Assembly (NCBI GenBank): GCA_016946835.1
Contig: JACVTC010000012.1
Location: forward strand, 48,501 to 112,500
DNA from: Neocallimastix lanati (nom. inval.)
Lineage: Eukaryota > Neocallimastigomycota > Neocallimastigomycetes > Neocallimastigales > Neocallimastigaceae
Length of the DNA: 64,000 nucleotides
Reading direction: 5' to 3'
A program made the position numbers and the translations under genes. The notes under the pieces were generated by a model that made no database searches, was not told the DNA's origin, and worked only from the letters and a program-made list of their open reading frames with translations. Positions 1 through 12,764 of this stretch are shown here, piece by piece. Each line of letters starts with the position of its first letter. Within the stretch, counting starts at the first letter, position 1.

Positions 1-9
1 TTATCACAA

Positions 10-83
<74 letters not shown>

Positions 84-352
84 ACCCTTAGAAAAACGGT
101 CTAATGAATTTGTATTAGAAAGCTTTTTTCCATTATAATTTAACAAACATTTATAATTCAATATTGCGTTTATTTGATTTTTTTCATTATTGCTATTATG
201 TTTAATAATACTACTGTTATTATTATTATTATTATTATTATTGTTGTTGTTGTTGTTGTTGTTATTGTTGATATTATTATCATTATCATTATGCTTATTA
301 TTATTCTTATTATTATTATTAGTATTATTATTTAAATAATTATCAGTATTTC

Positions 353-389
<37 letters not shown>

Positions 390-1649
390 GTTGTTGTTGT
401 CATTCTTACTTCTATTAAAATTGCTTATATTATCTTTCAAATTATCATTATTTTTATTATTTTTATTAACTCCGCTATCACCATAACTATTATGTTCAAA
501 TAAATATTTCGAAAAGAAAGCCTTTGAACTTGGTAATTCAGAATCTTCAATATTATCATCATCATTATTATTATCAACGTCATTCGTGGAATTGGTTTTA
601 TCAACAATCATTCTTTCAGAAGTCTTTTCATTTTCAATAATTTTTTTAGAATTTGTAACATCTTTACTTTTTTTATCTACACCAGATTGAATATTAAATT
701 TATTTAAAATATCTTTTGTAGTATTAGTATTATTACAATTTTTTTTAAAATTATTTTTAATTTTACTATCAGAATCACGACCAGTTTGAAAATAACTCAT
801 AATAGAATTTGCATTTGAAATTTCTTTAGAAGATTTATGACCAATAGAATTAGACTTCTTTGGTTCACTATTATTTTTATTTTTATCATTTTCGTTATTT
901 TCATTACTATGGTTTTTATTTTTAAATAACTTTGTTGAAGGTGGATTGGAATTAGAATTAGAATTGGAATTGGAATTATGTTTAATTGAAGAATTATTTG
1001 TTGTTGATTTTTTATTATTTATTGAATTTTGGAAAATTTTTTCTGGTTCTGGTAAATCTAAATCATCCTCCTCTTCCTCTGAATCTTTAAAACTACTATT
1101 ATCCATACCACTCTTTGTAAAATTTTTAGTTATTTGGTTATTTTCGTTCTTTTTATCGGATTTTTCGAAATAGTTACTTATTAAGGGAGACTTATAATTT
1201 GAAAATTTTTTATTTTTTTTCTTATCAATAACTTGAGAGTCTGATAATACTGCTAATGTTTCCGATGCTCCTGGTAATTCATCTTCATCGTCATCACTTG
1301 AATTATAGTCTGCACCATCAGAAAAAAAGAGTCTATCTTGACTTGAACTTTTTTCATTAAAAGTATTTTTGATTTCATATTTATTTTTATTGTTATTGTT
1401 GTTGCTGTTGTTTTCTAAAACTGTCTCCTCATTATTTTTTTTTATGGTATTAAAAAAAAATAATGAGGAATGGGTATTATTCTTAGTATTAATATTATTC
1501 TTTTCCTTATTATTAATTTTCAATTCTGAATTTTTAAAATTTCTAATACCAAAATTATTTTTATTTTTGAGGTCATAACGTGAATTATCATTTTTATTGC
1601 TGATACAATTCAGAAACTGATTTTTAATGGAACTTATATTATTTGTCAT
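1..1649 (-). CDS. Asn/Ser-rich hypothetical protein, 3' end outside window
   Basis: An open frame runs without a stop from an ATG at 1649 (start MTNNISSIKNQFLNC) to the left edge, about 549 codons. I translated it by hand and found no in-frame stop. The protein is hydrophilic and low in complexity, with several poly-Asn runs encoded by (ATT)n on the plus strand, in the last third near 181-240 and 361-390. Three acidic patches each end in an L-P dipeptide: DEDELPGAS (about 1262-1302), EEEEDDLDLPEPE (about 1045-1090) and EDSELPSS (about 540-570). Two short segments, ISNYFEK and IMSYFQTG, look like the hydrophobic-x-x-Y-F core of PIP boxes but lack the usual glutamine. No membrane segment or known fold is visible. 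The start is the first Met after an AT-only leader. Function unknown; possibly a nuclear, largely disordered protein. It may have further exons beyond the edge. Confidence 0.62.
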
Positions 1650-2455
<806 letters not shown>

Positions 2456-2498
2456 ATTTGGAGGTGAGGTTCATTGTCTATGAACCTCACCTCCAAAT
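2456..2498. repeat. Perfect 18-bp inverted repeat, GC-rich hairpin
   Basis: The arms atttggaggtgaggttca (2456-2473) and its exact reverse complement (2481-2498) flank a 7-base loop, ttgtcta. The arms are about 44% GC, in a neighbourhood that is well below 20% GC. It sits exactly beside the 3' end of a LINE tail on the minus strand. It could be a terminal structure of that element or the footprint of another mobile element. Confidence 0.85.
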
Positions 2499-2760
2499 TA
2501 CTTCTTCCGGATTAGGATTTGAATTGACCAATCTGAAAGAGATTATGGTCTTCTCCTTTCGGAGGCATTGGCCCTGCTAGACTCTCTTAATTTATTTTCA
2601 GCATCGACGCATCTGCTTAGCTTGCGCTTATAACCGTCGGAATAACAACCCTTGTCGAGTACTAGCCCTTGGCATAATTTCGGTAAAGAGAGCCGTAGAT
2701 CGCACCAAGAATAATCACCAGTAATGATTTGGTTCTTAATCAAAACATCCCAATTCATTT
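2499..2760 (-). mobile_element. LINE 3'-terminal fragment
   Basis: A 262-bp island of higher GC encodes, on the minus strand (2758-2543), a 71-residue frame ending VDAENKLRESSRANASE. This tail resembles the C-terminus of the LINE ORF at 41546-40788 (VNAEETVRQASRASATNE). The same block, more eroded, recurs at about 56380-56690, including a shared segment around 'ggattaggatttgaattga' and 'actagccc'. It is therefore the last part of an ORF2-like frame plus 3' UTR of a severely 5'-truncated LINE. The 71-residue frame is not an independent gene. Confidence 0.7.
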
Positions 2761-3669
2761 TTATAATTTAAATTAATAATCTTTGCATCTCTTACATCTA
2801 TACGAAAGATATATAACTTATATTATATCACATAAATATTAACACATTCGTTATTCATAAAATTACTTAACGCGTTATAAAGAATAAAATAAAAAAAAAA
2901 AATTATAATAATAATAAATTAAAATACAAATTCATATAAAAAATAAAATAATAATAAAAAATAAAATAAAATAAAATAAAATAAAATAAATAAAAAAAAA
3001 AATAAAAAAAAAAAAAAAAAAATATAATTATATACTTTTAATAAATATATAATAATATATTTTTATTTATTTATTTAACTATTTTAGATATTAATTATTA
3101 TTAATAATAATAAGGATAAGGAAAGACTTTAATTTTTATTTTATTTTATTTTTTTTTTTTGAATTAAAAAATAAAAAAAGTCCTTTAAAATCATATTATA
3201 TTATGTTATATTAATTATTATATTATTATAATTAATTATGATTACTATTACAGTTAAGTATTTTTAACTAATTTTTTAAAAAAATAAAATAAAATAAAAT
3301 AATAATAAAATAAAATAACAAAATTAATATAATAAAAAAAAATTTGTTGTATTTTATTTTTATTTTATTTTATTAATAGATTTTTATATCTCTAACAAAA
3401 TATAATTTCTATAATTTGTAATATTTAATAAAAACATTATTTATTAACTATATTTTATATAAAAATTATTTTTATTTCTATTATAATTAGGATTGATTGT
3501 AATTACTATTTTTACTTTTTTTTTTTTTTTTTTTTTTTTATTCTTTTCTTTTAAATTAAATTCTAAATTTTGTTTTATTTTTTTATTTAAATATAAATTA
3601 ACAATAATTTGTAATTATTAATTATTTTGATGATCAATATTAAAAAAATATTTTTTATTAATAATAATA

Positions 3670-3707
<38 letters not shown>

Positions 3708-3793
3708 TTTTTTTTTTTTTTTATTTTTTTCTTTTAAATTAAATTCTAAATTTTCTAAATTTTTTTATTTTTAATTTTTTTTTATCTTTTCTT
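2761..3793. other. 3' flank of ABC1, shared with ABC2 and ABC3
   Basis: AT-rich non-coding DNA. From about 2880 to 3793 it aligns by eye with the DNA downstream of ABC2 (about 22650-23687) and ABC3 (about 43411-44400); for example the block starting 'ataattatatacttttaa' near 3024 has counterparts near 23067 and 43554. It marks the 3' edge of the duplicated unit and should contain the ABC1 3' UTR. No gene seen. Confidence 0.7.
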
Positions 3794-6700
3794 TTATTCA
3801 ACTATTTCAATTCTAGTGGCTTCATCGGTTACTTCTTCTTCATTTTGTTGATTTGGTTTTATTTCTTTTTTACCGTGTTTTCCAAATTCTTCATCTTCTA
3901 CTTTTACAATTTCATTATTATCTCTATCATCATGACCTTCTTCGTTTTCTTCTTCTTCTTGTTCACCATATTTATTAGCAAAGTTAAGGAAAACTTGTTC
4001 AAGAGAAGTTTGACTATAACTATAATCGGTAAATATACCTGATTTTCTACAATCTTCCATAATTTCAAAGACACGACTAATATTATTATTATTTCTAACT
4101 TCATATTTAATTCTTTGTAAAGATTTTACTTCACGTTCATATTCACTCTCTCCAAAGAGTTTCCTACCCACCACAATTTCATTATGGAATTTTTCAATGT
4201 CATCCGTATGAACATCTAAAATATACGTATTACCATATTTCATTTTTAAGTGTTCCGGTGTACCAATACAACGAATCTTACCCTTGACCATAATGGCAAT
4301 ACGATTACATAAAAGTTCAGCTTCTTCCATTGAGTGAGTAGACATAATGGTAGAGGAACCATTGGTTTGAAGAGTGGCCTTAATAATATCCCATACGTAA
4401 CGACGAGTAGAAGGATCCATACCAGCAGAAGGTTCATCCATAATAATCTTAGTGGAAGAACAACAGAGTGCTATCAAAATATTAAGCTTACGACGAGTAC
4501 CACCACTCAATTCGGATGGCATCTTATTCTTATGTTCCGTTAAACGACAATAGTTAATGAATTCCTTCGCAATACGCTTAGATTCCTTCTTGGAATGACC
4601 ACGAAGGTAAAGGAACATTTCTATATGTTCATATAAGGAATATTCATTCCAAAGGGTATCCTCTTGTGGACAGTAACCGAGGGTGATTTCATTACCTTTT
4701 CTTTCTATCGTATCCTTTCCATCATAGTAAATCTTACCAACGGTTTGTGGGAAGGTGAATGAAGCTGTATTTAATAAACTAGACTTACCAGAACCATTTG
4801 GACCAAGAATACCAAAGCATTCTCTTTTATCTACACCGAGGGAAACATTTTCAAATGCAGTCATCACAATATGACGACTACCCTTATCAGACATATGGAA
4901 TTCACCATACTTGGAGGCATGATCACGCTTAAGGGCATCACCAATTTCTTGTGGCATTAAAACAAGATCATCATATTCTTGAGCCAGTTTAATCATACGT
5001 ATTGGAATTCTATCATCATTATATACTCTACGGTATTCCTTTAAGATATCATCATCTCCTTCCTTCAACTCCTTAGTGTATTTTTCATCAATTTCTTCTG
5101 GAGTTTCATGGAATCCTTTCTTTGGGTTGTACATTTTTTTGGTTAAGAATTTCAGAAGGAAAGAATATAAGCAGATACTGATAATTTCACCGAGAAGACA
5201 GGTAAGTACTTGATTTTTCATGGAGAGAAGACTAAGAATACCAATACTGGTATTGATGGATTCATGTTCAATACCAGCGTTAATCATGGTTCTTACGGTT
5301 CTTGAAATACCATAATTAGGGAAGAGAGCGGTTAAAACGGTAGTAAGGACACCAAGATAAGCCACTAATCCAACATCATCACCACCTTCATCAGCAGTCA
5401 CACCATCATTAAAGGCTTCAATGACAATAGAAAAGGTTGGAACGACATTGAAGACATAGAAGATAATGAAGGCATTGGCATCGCTCTTAAAAACAAAACT
5501 GAGACAGTATTGGAAGAGAAGACAAGCCACACCACTAATAATGATAAATACAGCTAGAAGAGAAAGACTACTAATATAGAATAAGGGAGTAAACCGGAAG
5601 ACAATAAAGGCACCGATGATCAAAATACATGTGACCATAAATACAAGATGATCAGAAATTAAAACGGAGAACCAGTAACTCTTGTTAGAAATACCGTTTA
5701 ATTGAAGTTGCTTCAAAAGCTTTTGAACTCTTTCTCTAACGACATTCATACCGTAGAAGGAGAGAGGGAAAGCAATACAAAGGGTAATAACTAAAGTGGC
5801 ATAAAGTTTGGGTTCACTGACTAACTTTGGATTATAGTATCCTAGAGGTTGAGAATAAGTACGGATAGTATCGTTAATTTGATTTGAGGCTAAAATGGCA
5901 TTACTTAAAGTATTTAAAGTAACTGGAAGAGAATGAACCATTGAATCATTGTAGTAGATATCAAAGTTGTAAAGACCATCACTGAATCCGCTAGAGAAAC
6001 TAGAAACAAAATAGGGGGAAGTGGAGATAGTTTTACCTTGTTTAATCATCTCTTGTCTATTTAAGAAATTCAACTTACCACCTTGGAATTCTTGAGTCAT
6101 AATTTCTTTACTGATACTACTACTATTACTACTACCTAAATCGAAATCATAATTCCATTGCTGACTTGGGAAAACTTTTGAGGAAGAGAGTTCAAGACTT
6201 TTATAGTTGGAAAAAGTAGACTTATTAAGTTTCTCTTTAAGAACAGGAACAAAGAAGGAAATAGCTCCAATTGGAACGACAATACCCATGAATAAATACG
6301 TTTTTTGTCTCAAATAAACCCTAAGACGATAACGACAAAGACGTAAAGCCGTATTTAACATACCTGGTCTCTTTACATTTTGAGTCTTTGGTAAATCCTT
6401 AGCTTTCACCCTTACTTCTTCACCATTTCTCTTCTTTTCCATTTGTCTTTCTAAACTAACAAATAATTCTTCTAAAAGTGGAGCATTAAGTGAGAAATTA
6501 TTTAAACGTTTACCTCTTTCATTTTCTAAATCTTTAAGAAGACTTGAGAAAAATGGAGAGGATTGAATAGGTAATTTCCAAGTATAAGTATTTGAATTTG
6601 ATTTTGAATTGGTATTGGTATCGGTAATAATATTGGTACTGGAAGTAGAACTAGAATCAAAATTGGTATTGGTATTGATGTTGATATTGGTAGTAGAAGT

Positions 6701-9419
6701 GGAATCAAAATTGGTATTAGAATCAGAACTGGAATCAGAATTGGAAGTGGAATCAGAATTGATATTGATATTGAGATTAATATTTGAATCGATGGATTGA
6801 TCATCCACTAATTCTGTTTTATTATTATAATATTCAGCTTCTGGAATGTATTGTTTAATTAATTGACCAACTTCATCTGGAGAAGTAGTTTCTACTTCTA
6901 AACTATATTTCATATGGAAGTGACTCTTTAAGTAGACACTGCTACCTAAACAACGAATAGATCCACGATTTAAAATTAATTTACGATCAGCAATGATATC
7001 TGCTTCATCCATGTAGTGAGTAGTAATGAAGATGACACGATCTTTCTTCAACTTCAATAATAAATTCCAAATCTTACGACGAGAAAGAGGATCTAAACCG
7101 GTGGTTGGTTCATCCAAGAAGACGAATTTGGGATTACCAATGAGCGCTAAACCAATACATAATTTTCTTTTTTGACCTCCACTCATTTTTTCAACTTCAT
7201 AATCTCTCTTTTCGACTAAATCAATTTCACGAAGCCAACTTTGTAAATCTTCTTCCGTGTTACTCACTCCCTTAATACCAGAATAAAGTTTATAGTGATC
7301 GGCAACGGTGAAACCTTCAATAATAACATTACTTTGAAGACAGATACCGAGTTGACGATGAATCTCCTTCTTATTCTTGGAAAGAGGTAAACCACGATAG
7401 ATGGTTTCACCTCCATCTGGACGAATAATACCAACCATATTTTGAATCAAAGTACTCTTACCAGCACCATTATGACCTAAAATACCAAAGATTTCATCTT
7501 TATATACTTTAAAGCTAATATTTCTATTAGCCGCAAAGACTTTACCTAATTTCTTATCATTATCATCATTATCCGTACCGATATTTCTTCTAAATTTAAA
7601 GAATTTATAGATATTCTTTACTTCCACAAAACATTCCGAACCGACGGGATCTTCTTGAATATCTTCAGCATATTCATTTTCCATTAAACCCTTTTTCATT
7701 TCTGATTTACTGACTCCAAAGCTTCTGAAATCGATACCATGTAAGTATTCAAAGAAAATAGCTAATAAGAAGTAAACAACAGCATCCACGAAAAGGAAAA
7801 CGAAATTAATACCAAAATCAGAATCAAACATGGTACCAAAACCAATGGAACGACCATGATCATCTTCATGTCCTACTTCGGCACCAGCCATACCTAAACT
7901 AAAGAATGGGAAAATGGCACAGAGAATACGATGAATCTTCATATTACCACTTAACTTTAAGTTGTAGACCATTTCAGAGAGAGTAAGCATACAAGACACG
8001 AATAAACAAATCATGACCAAGACAGTTCTATATTTTTTCACTAAACTAGTAATAATTACTACAATACTATACATAGAGATAATGTAGAAGAGTAAAAGAA
8101 GTATATAGAGAATAGGGTTCAACGTTCCAACAATATTACATGGATCAAAAATGTAAATCATAACCATTAGGAACAAAGAGAATGGGAAGTAGATGATTTC
8201 CCAAGCGAAAGATAAAATGTAAGGATTAGCTCCAACGGCGACAAGACCTTCTTTTATTTTATTTTCCTTTTCTTCCATTATACGATTACTTATATGGAAA
8301 ATTTGACCGATAATAATGAACATAAGGTAAGGACCAATACCATCAAATTTTTGTTCTGAAGGTTCATTAAACTTTGAATTATAGTGGATTGCTGGTTCAC
8401 TCAATTTACCAATTTTAGCAGTATAACCTTTAACAGAACCACCAGTTTTCATTTGAATGATAGCATTATCAACAGCCTTTTGAATATAAATAAATACATT
8501 ATTATATTTATCAGTTTCAGTTTTATCAGTACATAATGGTTTAGTTTTGGCCCAGGTTGTGGTGACAGTAGTCATTTCAGATTGTCTAGTTCTAGCATAA
8601 TCACTAATAGGCTCTTCACTTGAATCAACAATTTTAAAACCACTAATTCTAATAGTATAATCAGTATAATCTTCACCAAAAACAACACCACAAAGAAGTT
8701 GATTTTCCTTATCATCTCTAACAAAATCCAATAATTTTTGCTCAGTTTCAAATTTTTGGGATTGAACATGAGTAGCAAGTTGAATACTAGAATCACTCAT
8801 AACTAATTTAATAAATTCATCTTCATTAATAGTACTGTTTAAGTGGTTTTGATTCTTTGGTAAAACAAAACCTATTTTATGAGTAATATATCTATCATCA
8901 TTAATTAAATCAAAACCAGAATTAATATCTTCAGCTTCCTTTCCATCTGTTGGTTTAAAATCTGATTCAATTCTTTTACGAACCGCTTTTTAAATTTCAA
9001 CAATTTAAAAAAAAAAAAAAAATTTATTTTAAAAATTAATTTATATATTTAAAAAATATTTTTATATTGTTATAAGAAAAAGAATTTATATATAAAAAGA
9101 ATATATATATATATATAAAAAGAGTATATATATATAAAGAATAAATATTTAATATTAATAAAAATAAATGTTATAATAAAAAAAAAAAATATTAATAATA
9201 ATATACAAATACCAATTTATATATTTTATATATTTCATATAACATATTATTATTATTATTTACTTATTTATATAAATAAAAAAGGAATTACTTACATAAA
9301 GTTGAAATGATTAAAAATGTGAAGAAAAGCTCAAATGCAACTGAAAAAAAAGAAGTTCTTTGTCTGAAGACCTTCCAATTTTTCCATAATATTATTTTGA
9401 ATTGATCTTTAAATGCCAT
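3794..9419 (-). CDS. ABCA-type full ABC transporter, copy 1 (two exons)
   Basis: Predicted ATP-driven membrane transporter of the ABCA class, which in characterised members moves lipids or sterol-like substrates. Exon 1 is 9419-9296 (ATG, then MAFKDQFKIILWKNW, the typical ABCA N-terminus leading into TM1). After a GTAAGT..AG intron, exon 2 runs 8985-3794. Total 1771 residues. Order: TM1 at about 22-42, a large extracytosolic loop, TMD1 helices at about 258-455, NBD1 (Walker A GHNGAGKST near 545, signature MSGGQ near 642, Walker B FVFLDEPT near 662, H-loop TTHYMDEA), an Asn/Ser/Thr linker of about 75 residues, a second TM and loop, TMD2, then NBD2 (GPNGSGKSS near 1436, LSGGT near 1534, IIMDEPSA near 1555). 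The C-terminal SLEQVFLNFA matches the VFLNF motif of ABCA proteins. All catalytic motifs look intact. A Met at 8800 lies inside exon 2 and is not the start. Substrate unknown. Confidence 0.93.
8986..9295 (-). other. ABC1 intron (310 nt)
   Basis: On the gene strand the donor is T|GTAAGT and the acceptor TTTAAAAAG|CGG. Splicing joins codon position 1 of exon 1 to positions 2-3 of exon 2 (Ser) and keeps the frame open. ABC2 and ABC3 have introns at the identical place and phase. The intron is almost pure A/T. Confidence 0.85.
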
Positions 9420-9640
9420 TCTTTTTAATTTTGAATAAAAATATTAATTATTCTTTATTTTTTTATAAGGTTTAACTTAAATAATAATTTTATTTTATTT
9501 TACTTTTTTTTTACTTTATTTTTTTTTTACTTTATTTTTCTTCTATAACAAAAAAATATATATGTTTTTTAAAATTTAATTTCCTATAGTATTCATTTAT
9601 ATATATAATTTTTTTTTTTCAATTAGATTAATATGTTATG

Positions 9641-9743
9641 AAAAGTATAATAAACTTTTCATTTATAATTATATTAATTAATAATTAATATTTAATATTT
9701 AAAAAAATAAAAATTAAAAAAAACATTGAATTACTATAAGATT

Positions 9744-9750
<7 letters not shown>
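9641..9750 (-). promoter_or_regulatory. Conserved upstream blocks of ABC1
   Basis: Two non-coding blocks are shared with ABC2 and ABC3 at nearly constant distance from the ATG: aaaagtataataaactttt (9641-9659, about 220 bp upstream) and 'ctataagatttcaattttt' (about 9734-9752, about 312 bp upstream), written on the plus strand. The first includes a TATA-like string. Candidate core promoter or regulatory elements, inferred from conservation only. The second block has lost its palindromic half here, replaced by a T run. Confidence 0.45.
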
Positions 9751-9775
<25 letters not shown>

Positions 9776-10341
9776 GTTATAAAAAGGAGAAAAATTTTTT
9801 TAAAATGTAAAACTTTTTGTTTTATATATGAAAAAAAAAATAAATAAATAAATAAATAAATAATAAATAATAGTGATAATAATAATTAATGAATAAAAAT
9901 CATAAATCATAATATTAATGATATTAATGATAATCATAGCTACAATATTAATATCTGTAATAATTAATAGTTATAATAATAATTAATAGTTAACAATATT
10001 AATATTAATAATAATTAATAGTTATAATAATAATCATAATATTAGTAATAATAATTAATAGTCATAATAATTTGTTTTCTTTTTTTTTCATTAATAGATT
10101 AATAGAACAATTGAAGTAACAATTGAATTGCTTTATATATTACAATATATATTAATATATGAATTTAATTTAAAAAAATAAATAAAAAAAATTAAATTTT
10201 AATTTTTAAATTATTTTTTACAATAAAGCAAAAAATGATAAATTATTTTTTATTTTTTTATTTTTTAATATTAGTAATGGGTTAGTAATTTATTTCATAT
10301 TTTTTATTATTCAATTATTTAGTTCATAAATAAAACTTTTA

Positions 10342-10396
10342 TTTTGATATTAGCACTCTTTTACTTATTATTCATAATAGTAAGTTAATATCAAAG
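10342..10396. repeat. Imperfect hairpin
   Basis: The outer arms tttgatatta (10343-10352) and taatatcaaa (10386-10395) and the inner arms 'ttacttatta' and 'taatagtaag' fold into a stem of about 20 bp with a 4-base loop. The left arm ('ttttgatatta') marks the outer limit of the homology with the ABC3 upstream region near 51462-51470. Confidence 0.6.
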
Positions 10397-10433
10397 GAAT
10401 GAAAAGTAATAATAATAATTTATAGTAATAATA

Positions 10434-10562
10434 ATAAATAATAAATAATAATAATACGAAATAATAATAAATAATAATAATACGAAATAATAATAAATAA
10501 TAATAATACAAAATAATAATAAATAATAATAATACGAAATAATAATAAATAATAATAAATAA
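10434..10562. repeat. 26-bp tandem repeat, about 4 copies
   Basis: The unit 'tacgaaataataataaataa' plus 'taataa' repeats about four times, with one copy changed to 'tacaaa'. It is a simple-sequence derived minisatellite with no coding potential. Confidence 0.75.
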
Positions 10563-11592
10563 TATTAATTAATCCTACTAATTTTAATATTAATAGATAT
10601 AAATCTTAATTATATTAAAAAAAATTTATATTAATATGCTTTTTTTTTTTTTATTACTTGTAAAATTTCCTTTTTCATTAGATAAATTTCTTTCTAATTT
10701 ATTTTTAATTTAATGTGTTGATATTTCTATTAATTTAACTTGGCTATTTAAATTCTTTTACACATATTAAATTCTACTCTTAATTTATACATAAACTTAA
10801 TATGTTATCCTGTATATTAATTCCTTTTTTATAATATGCCTAGAGTATATATTATTTAATAAGTAGAAAAGTATTTAAAGTATTTACTCGTTAGCATATT
10901 AACTTTAATTATTATATATTTGAATTTTGGAAATTAATTATTTACTTTATTTAATTAAATTAAATTAACTAAATAAAGTAAATAGATAAACAAAATGAAA
11001 TAAATAATTAATTAAATAGATAAATATTAACTAATTAAATTAACTAAATAAATTAAATAAATAAACAATATGAAATAAATAAATTAAAAAAAATTAAAAA
11101 TTTTAATATAAAATAGATATTAATATAAATTATATATTAAACTTTGTATTTATTTCTTTTTTTTTTTTAATATATATTCTTTATCTTTGATATTTTCCAC
11201 ATTAAGTTTTTATACTTAAATACATTAATGTATTTAATGTATATATGTGTGTGTGGCTTGAATATTAATAATTTAAAATAGTAACGTTTGGGTTCAAAAT
11301 TTAAAATGTAACCAAATGTTTTGTTTTTAATTTAAAAGGAATGTCAAAAACAATAAAAATTTTTTCATGTACGTATGTACAGAATTCATAACGGTGTATA
11401 GAATTAAATTTATAAAATGATCAACCGTTTTTTGGCTATGATGATATGATGATATCATATAATAAATTTAAAAAAAAATAATCTATCTATAGATATTTTA
11501 ATTTAAATTAAAAAATACATATATATATGTATATGTATATATAAAATATATATATAAATATAAAAAAATATATAAAATTAAAATAAAAAATT

Positions 11593-11655
11593 ATATATAT
11601 ATTATTATATATTATTATATATTATTATATATTATTATATATTATTATATATTAT
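11593..11655. repeat. 10-bp tandem repeat
   Basis: About six head-to-tail copies of 'tatatattat'. Confidence 0.8.
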
Positions 11656-12057
11656 TCTATTGTATAAATAAATAGTATACAAATTATTCATTTAATTATT
11701 TTTTATTTCTCTAAAATAATATACTTGAACGAGTAGTACTGAATGAGTAGTACTGAATGAGTACTACTGAAAAGTGGTGCTTTTATATAAAGGAGTAAAA
11801 TATATTTTTATATGTTCTGTGTATGCATATTATAAGGTGAAAATTATATATACAGTTCATGAATCATAGTATGTGACCATTTAATCTAATACTAAACCTT
11901 GGTTTATTTGAAAAAAAAAAAATATTATAATATAAAAATAAAACTTAATGAAGATGTAAAATTTAAATGTTTTTTTTTTTTTTTATTAAGGAAGAATGAA
12001 ATACTAATAAATATAGAATAAATAGTAAAATTTAATATATAATGATGGAAAAGAATT

Positions 12058-12283
12058 ATATAAAAATATAAAAATATAAAAATATAAAATATAAAAATAT
12101 AAAAATATAAAAATATAAAAATATAAAAATATAAAAATATAAAAATATAAAAATATAAAAATATAAAAATATAAAAATATAAAAATATAAAAAATATAAA
12201 AATATAAAAAATATAAAAAATATAAAAATATAAAAATATAAAAACATAAAAATATAAAAATATAAAAATATAAAAAATATATG
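12058..12283. repeat. 8-bp (aaaatata)n satellite
   Basis: About 28 copies of an 8-bp unit give 220 bp of pure A/T. The 63-residue frame it contains on the minus strand (Phe-Leu-Tyr-Ile periodic) is an artefact of the repeat. Confidence 0.85.
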
Positions 12284-12657
12284 TATAAAATAAAATAAAA
12301 AAAAAAAAAAAAACCTATGAAAAGTGAATAGGATAAATTATTCGTATCAGAGGATAAAAATAAAAAGAATATTCATTATTTTTAAGTATTTTTTAATTTT
12401 TTTTTTTTTTTTTTGGTTTTAATTTAACCACATGAACTAATTTTTAAATTTTAAATTAATTAATAAATAGAAAATAAAAAATATTTAAATTCTCCTACAG
12501 CCACTACATTTTAAATTTAATTTATTTTAATAAATATTGATAAATAAAAAAAAAAAATTTAATTAAATTTCATTTATTATTCAAATTAAATAAATATATA
12601 AATATATGAGTAAATAATAAATATTAATCATTAGTAAGACTATTTATATTAATAAAT

Positions 12658-12764
12658 TATTAGAATATATGAAATTTATGAAAAAAAAACTTTAAATTTA
12701 TCATAAATTATAATAATAAAATTGACATAATTATATCCTGACTCTTTACAAATTAAGAGTCTCA
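12658..12764 (+). repeat. 5' LTR of the copia remnant
   Basis: Starts 'tattagaatatatgaaattt', matching 'tgttagaataggcgaaatg' at the 3' LTR, and ends near 'aattaagagtctca'. The same end-block ('gattaagagtttca') closes the LTR at 60760-61016. The first dinucleotide has decayed from TG to TA. Confidence 0.6.

Larger units (their letters stand above)
9420..12657. other. Intergenic DNA upstream of ABC1
   Basis: Non-coding and extremely AT-rich. About 9420-10365 is the 5' part of the ABC duplication unit, with counterparts upstream of ABC2 and ABC3. Beyond that are simple repeats (listed separately) and a stretch of more complex sequence at 11160-11900, including a 14-bp unit 'gagtagtactgaat' repeated about three times near 11730-11772. 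No coding frame or RNA gene is recognised. Confidence 0.65.

Noticed and set aside
946-1173. Plus-strand frame rich in Glu-Leu (MELELELELELC)
   Set aside because: It is the antisense of Asn/Ser codons of the minus-strand Asn-rich gene and has no independent support.
6526-6804. Minus-strand Ile/Pro/Leu periodic frame and its plus-strand Val/Leu/Glu counterpart
   Set aside because: Both are shadows of the repetitive NBD1-TMD2 linker of ABC1; the same shadow occurs in ABC2 and ABC3.
8572-8800. Internal Met at 8800 (and 28604, 49269) as the ABC start
   Set aside because: The frame is open further upstream, and a spliced 124-nt exon supplies the conserved ABCA N-terminus in all three copies.
12056-12247. 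Hydrophobic FLYFYIFI-type frame
   Set aside because: It comes from an 8-bp A/T satellite whose period happens to lack stops in one frame.
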